Origin: Actinopolyspora alba
GTDB taxonomy: Bacteria; Actinomycetota; Actinomycetes; Mycobacteriales; Pseudonocardiaceae
Length of the DNA stretch: 64,000 bases
Assembly (NCBI RefSeq): GCF_900112765.1
Contig: NZ_FOMZ01000005.1
Span: 1 to 64,000, forward strand
Reading direction: 5' to 3'
This document shows positions 33,817 to 43,329 of the stretch, in pieces. How positions within the stretch are numbered: the first letter of the stretch is position 1; every line of letters starts with the position of its first letter. The notes beneath the pieces are model-generated. The model made no database searches and was not told the DNA's origin. It saw nothing but the letters and a program-made list of their open reading frames with translations. The position numbers and the translations under genes are program-made.

Positions 33817-35712
33817 TCAGCGCACCGAGACGCTGCGCACGACCCGCTCACAACCGGCCGTCACGCGCCGCTTCCCGGCGGGGTCGTACTGACAGCCGAT
33901 GCTGATCCTGGTTCTCGAACGGTGCAGCACGTACCAGTCCACAACGGAACCGGACAATCGTTCGCGATAGTGAACCACCCGTTCACCCGCGAATCGGGTG
34001 TCCGGTTCGAAATCGGACAGTTCACTGTCGGAACCGTCGAACTTCTCCCGCAACTCGCGCACGGACCGCCGACGATTCGCCGAAACGTCGTAGCCCGGTC
34101 TGCCCGCGCGCACCGAGATCACCTCGTCACCCCCGGAGTCGGGCGGCCGGATGCGCGTCTCCCACAGCTCGGGGTCGCCACCACCCTGTCCCCAACCCAC
34201 CGGGTACTCGAACTCGTAGCCGTAACGAGCCACATGACCACCACCCGCCGCGGGCAGGAACAGCGTGATCGCCAGCGTGGCCACCACCCCCGGAACCAGG
34301 AGCACCGCCGCGACCGCGAACAACCACTTCCACCGGGAGGAGCCCCCGCGTCGTGCCGGTTCGGTGTTTCGGGGCGAGGTCTTCCCGCCGGGGGCACCGG
34401 AAAACCCGGGTGCACCCGGAAAACCGGTGCCGCCGTGGTCGGCCGCACCGGAGACGGTCGCGCCGGAAAGCGGTGTCGTGGTTCCGCTCGACCAAGCTCC
34501 CGGCGCGGAACCGGTGGGCTGGTGCCCGGGGACGGGCGGACCGCCGGAGTGCGGTGGCGGGACCGGTGCGCCTCTCCCGACCGGCGAACCGCTCGTCAAC
34601 CGCCCGGAGCCCGGGGGCACGCGCAGCGCACGCGTGACCTCACGAGTCGGGTCCTCCCGCACGCCACGCAGCGCGCCGCGGGCCACCACGGTCTCGGGTT
34701 GATCCAGCGTGGTCGGCACGATCCCGGTTCGCTCGTGGATCAACCGCGCGACCATCGGCACCCTGCTGGAACCACCGACAAGGAAGACGGCGGCGAGTTC
34801 CCGCTCGGTCACACCTCCGTCGGCCAGCACACCGGGGACGAGATCGGCAACGCCGTTCAACGAGGTCACGATCAGCGACTCCAGGTCGGACCTGGTGACG
34901 AGGGTGTCCGAGAACGGCGGTGGCAGCGGGACATCGGTGTAGCTGTGTCGGGAGAGCGTCTCCTTCGCGCCGCGCACGTCCTGCCGGAGCACCCGTCTGC
35001 GACGCCTGTCGGCTATCTCGCGGCCCTCGACGAGCTGTCGCCAGCCCGCGGGATCGGCCGGCTCGACCGTACTTCCGACGTGTTCCAGCAGCGCCTGATC
35101 GATGTCCGCCCCACCGAAATCGGGCTTGCCACGGGTCGCCAGCACCCGGAAGGACTCGTCGGTCCGGCGCACCAGGCTCGCGTCCACCGTCCCACCGCCG
35201 AGGTCGAGCACGGCCAACGCGGCGCCGTCGGGCAACCCGTGGCCCGCGGCGTGGAACACCGCCGCCCCGACCGGCTCCGGCAGCAGCACGACTTCGGTGG
35301 CCAGCCCGGCCGCCGCGTGGCGCAGCCTGCCGGTGCGCACCGTCCCCCAGTCGGCGGGGTGGGTCAGCACCAGCAGATCGACGGCCACTCCGCCCGCGTA
35401 GCGCCGGGCCTCGTCGACCGCCCGGGTCAGCACCGCGCGGATGGCGTCGCCCACGGCGAGCACGGTGCCGCCCAGCAACAGCTCGACCTCGTCGATGCGG
35501 CGTTTGGGGTGCGGCTCGAAGCGGGCCGGATCGACCGCGGCCTGCCGCTCCGCCTCCTGACCGACGAACAGCGTGCCGTCGGCCGAGGCGAACAGCGCCG
35601 AGGAAAGCAACGGATGACCGTCGACGACCACCACGTGTGGTTCGGCCCCGTCGAGCGAGGCGACGGTGCAGGTACTGGAGGTACCGAAGTCCACCGCGAC
35701 GTGCAGGGTCAA
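33817..35712 (-). CDS. Type VII secretion-associated Hsp70-like membrane protein (Rv3446c family)
   Basis: 631 residues in three parts. Residues 1-~370 form an Hsp70/actin-like ATPase: VAVDFGTSSTCTVASLDG (phosphate 1), LAVLDLGGGTVDAS (phosphate 2), FLVGGSSRVP (adenosine). A Pro/Gly-rich linker follows. One membrane helix (about 456-480, WLFAVAAVLLVPGVVATL) leads to an extracytoplasmic domain with YEFEYPVGW and a Cys pair (IGCQYD, AGCERV), the TIGR03931-type domain. TTG 35712 has GAAGGAG six bases before it. Placed between eccC and esxU as in ESX-4. It may act as a chaperone or sensor of the secretion machine. Confidence 0.88.
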   Translation of the reverse strand: MTLHVAVDFGTSSTCTVASLDGAEPHVVVVDGHPLLSSALFASADGTLFVGQEAERQAAVDPARFEPHPKRRIDEVELLLGGTVLAVGDAIRAVLTRAVDEARRYAGGVAVDLLVLTHPADWGTVRTGRLRHAAAGLATEVVLLPEPVGAAVFHAAGHGLPDGAALAVLDLGGGTVDASLVRRTDESFRVLATRGKPDFGGADIDQALLEHVGSTVEPADPAGWRQLVEGREIADRRRRRVLRQDVRGAKETLSRHSYTDVPLPPPFSDTLVTRSDLESLIVTSLNGVADLVPGVLADGGVTERELAAVFLVGGSSRVPMVARLIHERTGIVPTTLDQPETVVARGALRGVREDPTREVTRALRVPPGSGRLTSGSPVGRGAPVPPPHSGGPPVPGHQPTGSAPGAWSSGTTTPLSGATVSGAADHGGTGFPGAPGFSGAPGGKTSPRNTEPARRGGSSRWKWLFAVAAVLLVPGVVATLAITLFLPAAGGGHVARYGYEFEYPVGWGQGGGDPELWETRIRPPDSGGDEVISVRAGRPGYDVSANRRRSVRELREKFDGSDSELSDFEPDTRFAGERVVHYRERLSGSVVDWYVLHRSRTRISIGCQYDPAGKRRVTAGCERVVRSVSVR

Positions 35713-35837
35713 GCACAACTCCTTCGGTGCCGCCGGTTTTTCAACACCGGCGCCGGTCGACCACCGGTTACGATCAGCACTCCATTGAAGTTCTCCGCTC
35801 GTTCCCGACGGTGTTCACGGCCAGCCGATCCCCCTGT

Positions 35838-35878
35838 CCTCGGGGTGGCCCGCGTTCGAGAACCGAGCCACCCCGAGG
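35838..35878 (-). terminator. Hairpin after eccC
   Basis: 12-bp stem CCTCGGGGTGGC with a 17-base loop, 16 bp past the eccC stop. Confidence 0.7.
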
Positions 35879-35893
35879 TGTCCGGAAGGGGTT

Positions 35894-38800
35894 CTAATCC
35901 GGCTGGATGTAGGCGGTCTGGATCAACTGCGGACCGCCCTTGAGACTCCGGCTGACCAGAGTCCCCCTGCCGGGCGGCAACTGCCGCGACTTGATGTTGC
36001 CGATGAGCTGGCCGTCGTCCTTGTTCGCGCTCATGGCCAACCCCGGTGCCGAGGACTCGCGCATCTTGCCGATGATCGGCTCGAACAACGCCCTGCTGGC
36101 ACCACCGGAGTTGCGCGCCAGCACCACGTGCAGGCCGACGTCGCTGGCCTGCGGGACGAACTCGGCGAGCTGCTGCATCGGGTTGTTGCCCTGCGGAGCC
36201 ACCAGGTCGTAGTCGTCGGCCACCACGAACAGTTCCGGACCGGACCACCAGGAGCGGTTCTTGAGCTGCTCCTGCGTGACGTCCGGTCCCGGCAACCGCT
36301 TCTTCAGCGCGTTGCAGACGTCGTTGATGTTGCCCTTGAGCTGGTCGGCGGAGACGGCGTACTCCATCAGGTGCCCCGTGTCCAGGAAACCGAGCATGGT
36401 TCGCCGGTAGTCCACCAGCAGGATCAGCGCTTCCTTGGGGCTGTAGCGGTTGGTGATACCGCGCACGATGGTGCGCAGCAGTGCCGTCTTGCCCGCTTCC
36501 CGTTCGGCGAAGGCGTAGAAGTGCGGCTCCGCGTCGAAGTCCAGGTAGACCGGGTGCAGCCCGTCCTCGTTGATGCCGATCGGCACCAACCGCTGTTTGG
36601 GCTGCTGTTCGGGTGCCGGCAGCTGCTCGTGCGGGAGCACGTCGGGCAGCAACCGCACCTTCGGTGCCGGCCTGCCCTGCCAGGAATTGCGCACCTTGGT
36701 GACCAGGTCCGCGACACCGTCGGAAAGGTCCTGGTTGTAGGCCTCCCAGCCGACCCGGTCACCGAGGTTCTCGCTGTCGACCCTGGGGATGGCGGTGAGG
36801 AAGTGCAGTTTGCTCGGGTGCAGTCCGCGTCCCGGCCTTCCGGAGGGAACGTTGACCGCCACCTTTCTATCCACTTCGGACTCGCTGGGATCGCCCAGCC
36901 TGAGCTCGAAGCGGGTACCGATCAGGTCCTTGAGGGCGGGGCGGATCTCGGCCCAGCGGTTGGCCGAGACGAACACGTGCACCCCGAAGGTCAACCCCTG
37001 CGCGGCCAGGTCGAGCACGTCCTGCTCCAACGTCTCGAAGTCGTTGCGGAACGCGCCCCAACCGTCGATGACCAGGAACACGTCACCGTAGGGGTCGTCG
37101 GTTACGCTGCCCGCCGCCTTGCGCTTGCGGAAGTCGGCCATCGAGTCCACGCCGAGCTGCTGGAACCGCGCCTCGCGCTCGGCGACCAGCTGCTTGATCT
37201 CGGCTATGGTCCTGCGCACCACGTCCTGGTCACGACGACCGCCGAAACCACCGATGTGCGGCAGGTTCTGCAACGCGGCCATCGAACCGCCACCCAGGTC
37301 CACGCAGTAGAACTGCACCTCCCGCGGTGTGTGGGTCAGCGCCATCGAGCAGATCAGGGTCCGCATCAGGTTGGACTTGCCCGACTGCGGCCCGCCGACC
37401 ACGGCACCGTGCCCGTTGGCGCCGCCGAGGTCGACCACCATGTGGTCCTGGCGCTGCTGGTAGGGCATGTCGATGATGCCGACCGGAACCTGCAGCTTCC
37501 CGTTTCCGACGTTGCCGACCGGGGTGTACCCCCGTTCCTCGGTCGCCGAGAGCGGCGGCAGCACCGAGTCCAGTGTGGGCGGAGCGTCCAGCGGGGGAAG
37601 CCAGACCTGGTGCGCGGGCGGCCCCTGCCCCTGCACCTTGTTGATCACGAGCTGGAAGTCGCTGTCCGGCAGGCCGTCGCCGTCGTTGTCGACCATGCCC
37701 GACTGGTCCGACTCGGGTTCCGGCTCCGGCTGCGCGGACTGGTCCGGCTCGGCCGGCGGTTCGATGTAGTCCGGCACGAAGAACCGGGGACGCTTCTCAC
37801 CCGTGACCGGCGAAGCGGCGACCGTACGGCGCTTGCCCCCGCCCTGGTGCATGTGACCGGAGACGTAGGCCGCGCGGAACCGCTCCATACCGCCCGGATG
37901 CTTCAGGTAACCGTGGCCACCGGTGGCGGGCAGGTCACCGGCGTCGGGAACACCGATCGCGGCACGGGACTCGGCCTGGTTGAAGGTCTTGAGCCCGATC
38001 CGGTAGGAGAGGTGCGAGTCCAGCCCCCGCAGCTTGCCCTCCTCCAGGCGCTGCGAGGCGAGCAGCAGGTGCACCTGCAGCGAACGTCCCAATCGCCCGA
38101 TCATGTTGAACAGCTCGGCGAACTCGGGCTTGGTGGACAGCAGCTCGGAGAACTCGTCGATGACCACGAACAGGGCGGGCATCGGCGCCAGGTCCGACCC
38201 GGCTTGGCGGGCCTCCTCGTAGTCCCAGACGTTCTTGACCTTCGCCTTGTTCAGCTCCTCCTGGCGTCGGTTGAGCTCGCCCGCCAGCGCGTCCTGCATC
38301 CTGTCGACCTGGGTGAGGTCGTCGGCGAGGTTGGTGATGGTCGCCGAGACGTGCGGAGCCGCCTCGAACCCGTTGAACGTCGCACCACCCTTGAAGTCGA
38401 CCAGCACGAAGTTCAACGCGGTCGAGGAGTGCGTGGCCATCAGGCCGAGCACGATGGTGCGCAGGAACTCGGACTTACCGGAACCGGTGGCGCCGATGCA
38501 CAGCCCGTGCGGGCCCATGCCGCCGGACGCGGTCTCCTTGATGTCCAGCGAAACGACCTGACCGTCCTCGCCCGGGCCGATGGCGACCTTGTAGCGCTCC
38601 GGTATGGGACGGGGCCGCCACGCCTCGTTGAGGTCGAACGAGATCGGGTCGCCGCTGAGCCCGAGCTGCTCGATGTAGTTGAGCGGGGTGGTGAGCGGCT
38701 CCTGCCCGCTGCTCTCGGTCTCGGTCTGGCCGGTACGGGCCGACATCATGCGGTAGGGGGACAGCTGCCGCGCCAGCGCGGTGGCCTCCTCCTTGGTCAT

Positions 38801-39946
38801 GGCGTCCGGCACACCGAACCACTCGACGTTGTTGCCGCTACGAGCACCGACACGCTCGGGTTCGACGACCATGCGCATCCCCCGCTTGGTCGTCAGCGCA
38901 CCGAGCACATCGGACAGATCGATCAGTGTGACTCCGGTCATGCCGCCTTCGAGCAGAATCTGCTCCTCACGGCTGATCTCGGCGTCGTCGAGCACGATCA
39001 CCACGTGCGGACCGTCCGGCGGCGCGTTGTTGCGGTTGAACCGGGGCCTGCCGTCCAGCTGGTCGGCGAGCATCTCCTCGATGGCACGCAACGAACCGGC
39101 CATCAACCGCTGCTGGCCGATCCCGTCCGTGAGCTCGGGGTGCTGCGAGTGCGGCAGCCATTTGACCCAGTCCCACTCCACCCTGGAACGACCACCGCTG
39201 GCTACGGCGATGACCACGTCGTCCGGGGTGTGGAAAGTCGCCAACTGCGCGAGCAGCGCCCGGGTCAGCGCGCGCGTGGTCTCGCGCTCCCCCTGCAGCC
39301 CGATGGCCGCGAAACCGCGCAGCGAGGTGGCCACCGGCAGTTCCGACACCAGCGAGTGAGCACGGACGAACCGACGCAACGCCAGGGTGGTTATCGGCTC
39401 CAGCTCGTCGACGGGACCGGTCTGCGGCGGCACGAGTCGGGTCTCCAACCGTTGCGACCCCAGGCCGACCCGGATCTGGCAGAAATCGCTGTCGCCCGCG
39501 CGACGTTCCCACATCCGGCGACTGGTGGCTATCGACCACAACGTCGACGGTTCGGGATGAACCCAGGTCCGAGCCAGCCGCTGCTCGTCCGCGGCCTGCC
39601 TGGCCCGTTCCCGCATCTGTCCGAGATACCGCAGGTAGTCCTTGCGGTCCTCGTTCATCTCGGCCTTGCTCTGCCCACCGCCCTGATTACCACCGGCCAT
39701 CATGCCCACAGTGGAAACCAGCATCATCATCGGCATCATCATCATCATCGGGTTGCTTCTGGCCCGCTGAAGCATGAAGACCATCATTCCGAGAGATGCC
39801 ACGATCATGACGGCCGGAAGGAGCTTCTGCACGATGTTTCCGGGGACCGCTCGCGGAATCTCGGGAGGGGACTCGAGATGAACCTCGCCACCCGGCGGCT
39901 TTGGAGCGGCCATGCGTGGCGGTCGCTTGAACTGCAGCGTGCTCAC
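35894..39946 (-). CDS. eccC: EccC, FtsK/SpoIIIE-type ATPase of the ESX-4 secretion system
   Basis: 1350 residues, single-chain form. N-terminal STLQFKRPPRMAAPKPPGGE is the EccC signature, so GTG 39946 is the start. Two membrane segments surround a methionine-rich piece (NPMMMMMPMMMLVSTVGMM). Three ATPase domains follow: P-loops GATGSGKS (~484), GGPQSGKS (~849) and EREAGKT (~1145), the last without the first glycine. Walker B in domain 1 is ALFVVIDEF. EccC captures WXG100 signals and drives export. Divergent from eccD. Confidence 0.96.
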   Translation of the reverse strand: MSTLQFKRPPRMAAPKPPGGEVHLESPPEIPRAVPGNIVQKLLPAVMIVASLGMMVFMLQRARSNPMMMMMPMMMLVSTVGMMAGGNQGGGQSKAEMNEDRKDYLRYLGQMRERARQAADEQRLARTWVHPEPSTLWSIATSRRMWERRAGDSDFCQIRVGLGSQRLETRLVPPQTGPVDELEPITTLALRRFVRAHSLVSELPVATSLRGFAAIGLQGERETTRALTRALLAQLATFHTPDDVVIAVASGGRSRVEWDWVKWLPHSQHPELTDGIGQQRLMAGSLRAIEEMLADQLDGRPRFNRNNAPPDGPHVVIVLDDAEISREEQILLEGGMTGVTLIDLSDVLGALTTKRGMRMVVEPERVGARSGNNVEWFGVPDAMTKEEATALARQLSPYRMMSARTGQTETESSGQEPLTTPLNYIEQLGLSGDPISFDLNEAWRPRPIPERYKVAIGPGEDGQVVSLDIKETASGGMGPHGLCIGATGSGKSEFLRTIVLGLMATHSSTALNFVLVDFKGGATFNGFEAAPHVSATITNLADDLTQVDRMQDALAGELNRRQEELNKAKVKNVWDYEEARQAGSDLAPMPALFVVIDEFSELLSTKPEFAELFNMIGRLGRSLQVHLLLASQRLEEGKLRGLDSHLSYRIGLKTFNQAESRAAIGVPDAGDLPATGGHGYLKHPGGMERFRAAYVSGHMHQGGGKRRTVAASPVTGEKRPRFFVPDYIEPPAEPDQSAQPEPEPESDQSGMVDNDGDGLPDSDFQLVINKVQGQGPPAHQVWLPPLDAPPTLDSVLPPLSATEERGYTPVGNVGNGKLQVPVGIIDMPYQQRQDHMVVDLGGANGHGAVVGGPQSGKSNLMRTLICSMALTHTPREVQFYCVDLGGGSMAALQNLPHIGGFGGRRDQDVVRRTIAEIKQLVAEREARFQQLGVDSMADFRKRKAAGSVTDDPYGDVFLVIDGWGAFRNDFETLEQDVLDLAAQGLTFGVHVFVSANRWAEIRPALKDLIGTRFELRLGDPSESEVDRKVAVNVPSGRPGRGLHPSKLHFLTAIPRVDSENLGDRVGWEAYNQDLSDGVADLVTKVRNSWQGRPAPKVRLLPDVLPHEQLPAPEQQPKQRLVPIGINEDGLHPVYLDFDAEPHFYAFAEREAGKTALLRTIVRGITNRYSPKEALILLVDYRRTMLGFLDTGHLMEYAVSADQLKGNINDVCNALKKRLPGPDVTQEQLKNRSWWSGPELFVVADDYDLVAPQGNNPMQQLAEFVPQASDVGLHVVLARNSGGASRALFEPIIGKMRESSAPGLAMSANKDDGQLIGNIKSRQLPPGRGTLVSRSLKGGPQLIQTAYIQPD

Positions 39947-40270
39947 CGGACAGCAGCACCCTTCCATGTTGTCGGCGATCTGTCGTCAACTGCGCAAGCA
40001 GCATTCTGTAACCGGCCGGGCCGCACCCCGCCGCGGGGGCGGAAACGACGAGGCGGCCACAGGACAGCCCGCTCACGGTGATCCTCACGGAACCGGCGCG
40101 GAACAGTTCTGGCAAACCGAACCCGCGCCCCGGTTCGTACGGCCATACTAAGAGGACCACGCGTCCGAGTGGGGTGATTTCGCGGAATCCCACCCCGCTT
40201 GGTTGGATCGAACCGAGCGCGTAGAGCACACACGGATCGATATCGAAGGACGAGGGATTAGGGGGCCCAA
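39947..40270. promoter_or_regulatory. Divergent control region eccC / eccD
   Basis: 324 bp between the two starts. AT content rises near 40140-40260 (GGCCATACTAAGAGG). Both promoters should be here; no operator repeat recognised. Confidence 0.5.
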
Positions 40271-41683
40271 GTGGCGACCGGGACCACGGTATTCAGCCGC
40301 GTGACGGTGGTCGCGCCGAAGACGCGCATAGACCTCGCGTTACCCGCGGACGTCTCGGTGGCGGACCTGCTGCCGATGTTGCTGGACATGGCACACGAGG
40401 CCACCCCGGACGGCGGAGCACGTCACGGCGGCTGGTGCCTGGCGAAGCTGGGTGACGCACCGCTGGACACCAGCCAGACTCTCGCGGCACTCGGCATCGT
40501 GGACGGCGACATGCTCCAGCTGCGACGCAAGTCCGACGATCCACCACCGCCGCTGTACGACGACGTGGTGGACGCGCTCGCCGAGGCGGAACCGGGAAGT
40601 TACCGCCCCTGGACCAAGGAGACGGCCGCCAGAACCGGCCACGCGGCGGGCGCGCTGGCGATGATCGCCTCGGCCGTGGCCCTGGGAATGGCCGCCGTGC
40701 CGCAAGGGATCATCTTCCACATCATCGCCGCCGTGGTGGGGCTCGCGGTCGCGATCTTCGCCACCGGCATAGGCGCGATAGTCGCCCGCGCCTACGGAGC
40801 CGCGACCACCGGGACGGTGCTGGCCGCCGCGGGCGGACTGCCGATGGCCTTCGTGGCGGGGCTCAACATCGTCCCCGGCCAGGACATGCGGCCGAAACTG
40901 TTGCTGGCCAGCGCGCTGGTGCTCATATTCGCCTCGGTGTCGCTCATGGTGATCGGGGCGGGAATCATCCACTTCATCGCCGCCGCGACGATCTCGCTGT
41001 TCGCCGTGATCGGATTCCTCGTCGCCACCCTGGTTCCCGCCGCGACCGCCGCCGGAGTCGCCTCGGGCGCCGCGGCGGTGGGGCTCGCGGGGATCTCCAT
41101 GCTCCCCCGGATCACGATCCAGCTGGCCAAGCTGCCGCTGCCGCACGTTCCCGGCAACGCCGAGGACCTCAAGGAGGACGGCGGCTTCCCGGACTACCAC
41201 CAGATCCAGCGGCAGTCCGGTCTCGCGCACAAGTACATGACCGGCCTGATCGTGGGATGTGGCGGTACGGCCGCGCTCGGAGCGATGATCGCCACCACCG
41301 CACCGAACATCTGGGGCCCGCTGCTGGCCGGGGTGGTCTCGGCCGTGCTGATGCTGCGTGGGCGCAACTACGCCAACGGCAGCCAGGCGATCGCGTTGCT
41401 GCTCAGCGGGTTGATCGCCGCGCTGGGCATGACCATCTGGCTGGTGCTTCCCACGGTGACCACCTCGCAGCAGAAGCTCACCTGGTTGTTCTGGCCGTTG
41501 CTGCTGCTGGGAGTGGCGGCGATCGTGTTCGGCGTCGTCTTCCCCAACCGGCGGTTCTCACCGGTGCAGCGCCGCAGTGTGGACATCATCGAGGCGGTGC
41601 TGATCGCGCTGGTACTTCCGCTGGCGCTGGGGGTCATGGACGTGTACATGACGATCCGCGATCTCAACATCAGCCTGTTCTGA
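40271..41683 (+). CDS. eccD: EccD, membrane channel component of ESX-4
   Basis: 470 residues. Residues 1-~85 are the ubiquitin-like YukD domain (VFSRVTVVAPKTRIDLALPA), then about eleven membrane helices from residue 120 to the end, which is the EccD plan; two copies line the pore in known ESX structures. GTG start with GGGGG nine bases upstream. The mycosin gene follows after 46 bp. Confidence 0.95.
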   Translation: MATGTTVFSRVTVVAPKTRIDLALPADVSVADLLPMLLDMAHEATPDGGARHGGWCLAKLGDAPLDTSQTLAALGIVDGDMLQLRRKSDDPPPPLYDDVVDALAEAEPGSYRPWTKETAARTGHAAGALAMIASAVALGMAAVPQGIIFHIIAAVVGLAVAIFATGIGAIVARAYGAATTGTVLAAAGGLPMAFVAGLNIVPGQDMRPKLLLASALVLIFASVSLMVIGAGIIHFIAAATISLFAVIGFLVATLVPAATAAGVASGAAAVGLAGISMLPRITIQLAKLPLPHVPGNAEDLKEDGGFPDYHQIQRQSGLAHKYMTGLIVGCGGTAALGAMIATTAPNIWGPLLAGVVSAVLMLRGRNYANGSQAIALLLSGLIAALGMTIWLVLPTVTTSQQKLTWLFWPLLLLGVAAIVFGVVFPNRRFSPVQRRSVDIIEAVLIALVLPLALGVMDVYMTIRDLNISLF

Positions 41684-41729
41684 TGGAGCTTCCGTCGATT
41701 CGCCGAACAGCCGCCGCGAAGGAAGCGTG

Positions 41730-43178
41730 ATGCGTTCAACCACAACTGTGCACCGTGGCAACCTCCGGCGTGCGCTGGCGATCTCGGCCGCGACCGCCAC
41801 TCTCCTGGTGTGCGGCCCGGTGCAACCGGTCACCGCTCAGGACGAGGACGAGACCGGAGCCGAGAACGAGCAGGAGCTGCGACTTCCCCCGGTCCCAGCG
41901 GGCACGAATCTGTCGGTGTCCTCCGGAAGACTCTCACCGGACAACGGCTTCAGCCGGCAGCAGGCATGCCTGGCCGCCAACGAGAGCGGATCACGGATCA
42001 GACGACAGCCCTGGAGCCAACGGGTGCTCGGTTTCGGCCGTGCCCACGAGCAGGGACTCACCGGGGCAGGACAAACGGTCGCCGTGATCGACACCGGTGT
42101 GAACAAACATCCCAGGATCGGATCACGGCTCCGCAACGGCGGTTCCAAGATCCCCAGCGGTGCGTTGCGGGACTGCGACGGGCACGGCACGGTGGTGGCG
42201 GGCATCATCGCCGCGAGCGACTCGGAGGAGACGGGCTTCGTCGGCGTCGCACCGGAGAGCGACATCCTGTCCATCCGACAGTCGTCCTCGATCTACCAGA
42301 AGGAACAGTCCGGCGAGACGGTCGGCAACACGTCGACCATGGCCCAGGCCGTCGCCAGTGCCGTGGCACAGGGCGCCGACGTGATCAACATCTCGCAGGC
42401 CTCCTGTCAGACGCTCTCCCGCGCCCTCTCGCCCAACAAGCCGAACTGGGAACTGCGCAAAGCCGTCAGACAGGCCTACGAGCAGGACGTCGTGGTGGTC
42501 GCCGCGGCGGGCAACGTCGGCGGCAAGTGCGAGAGGAACGAGCCCGGCGATCCGAGCACCGCTGTGCTGCCCGCCTGGTTCGACGATTACGTGCTGACCG
42601 TGGCTTCGGTGAACCGGCAGGGCGCACCGTCCGAATTCACCATTCCCGGGCCGTGGGTGGACGTCGCGGCACCCGGCGAGGACCTGATCTCGCTCGATCC
42701 GGGGATCGGCGGCAAGGGACTGGTGAACCGCGTCGCCCGCGACTCGAGCAGCCAACCACAGCCGTTGCAGGGCACGAGTTTCGCGGCCCCCTACGTTTCC
42801 GGGCTGGCCGCGCTGATCAAGGAGAAGAACCCGGAGCTCTCCGCGGCTCAGGTGATGCACCGGATCACCGAAACCGCGCAGCACCACGGCGGCAGCGAGG
42901 GCGGTAACGACATCATCGGCTACGGGATGATCAACCCGATGGCCGCGCTCAACGACGTCATCCCCGCCGAGCACGACGCGGCTGCCGCCCCGGTCGAGCC
43001 ACGACGCCTGGAAGCGCACGTCTTCCCGGAGCGGAACTGGGCCGCCATCGCGGTGGCGATGGGAGGAACCATCGGCGGGCTGGCCACAGTGCTGTTCACG
43101 GCGTTCCTGCTCAACGCGGTACGGCGGGTTCGGGCACGGAACCGGGGCGAGTCCCCGGTGGTGTCGGAAACCTCCTGA
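41730..43178 (+). CDS. mycP: Mycosin, subtilisin-like serine protease of ESX-4
   Basis: 482 residues. Signal peptide (RALAISAATATLLVCGPVQP, cleavage near TAQ), then the catalytic triad D121 (VAVIDTGVN), H152 (DGHGTVVAGI) and S350 (GTSFAAPYVSG), oxyanion N262 (AAAGNVGG). C-terminal membrane helix (IAVAMGGTIGGLATVLFTAF) fixes it to the membrane with the protease outside. GAAGGA precedes ATG 41730; GTG 41727 is an alternative. Follows eccD in one transcript. Confidence 0.95.
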   Translation: MRSTTTVHRGNLRRALAISAATATLLVCGPVQPVTAQDEDETGAENEQELRLPPVPAGTNLSVSSGRLSPDNGFSRQQACLAANESGSRIRRQPWSQRVLGFGRAHEQGLTGAGQTVAVIDTGVNKHPRIGSRLRNGGSKIPSGALRDCDGHGTVVAGIIAASDSEETGFVGVAPESDILSIRQSSSIYQKEQSGETVGNTSTMAQAVASAVAQGADVINISQASCQTLSRALSPNKPNWELRKAVRQAYEQDVVVVAAAGNVGGKCERNEPGDPSTAVLPAWFDDYVLTVASVNRQGAPSEFTIPGPWVDVAAPGEDLISLDPGIGGKGLVNRVARDSSSQPQPLQGTSFAAPYVSGLAALIKEKNPELSAAQVMHRITETAQHHGGSEGGNDIIGYGMINPMAALNDVIPAEHDAAAAPVEPRRLEAHVFPERNWAAIAVAMGGTIGGLATVLFTAFLLNAVRRVRARNRGESPVVSETS

Positions 43179-43250
43179 TCGAGGTTTTCCGGTCGGGTAG
43201 GCGGATCGCTCGCTCGGCGGAGCCTCGCCAGGAAGCGTCCGAACGAACTC

Positions 43251-43281
43251 GCGGCCCGGAACCGGCTCGGCTCCGGGCCGC
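43251..43281. terminator. Hairpin between convergent mycP and eccB
   Basis: 10-bp stem GCGGCCCGGA with an 11-base loop in the 151-bp gap. Confidence 0.7.
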
Positions 43282-43329
43282 GTTGCTGCCCGAGGCGGTG
43301 ACCATCCGTGGCGGTGGCCGCCCGTGGAG

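Noticed and set aside
36128-40081. Plus-strand open frame of about 1300 codons opposite eccC
   Set aside because: Antisense shadow of eccC, whose three ATPase domains are unmistakable.
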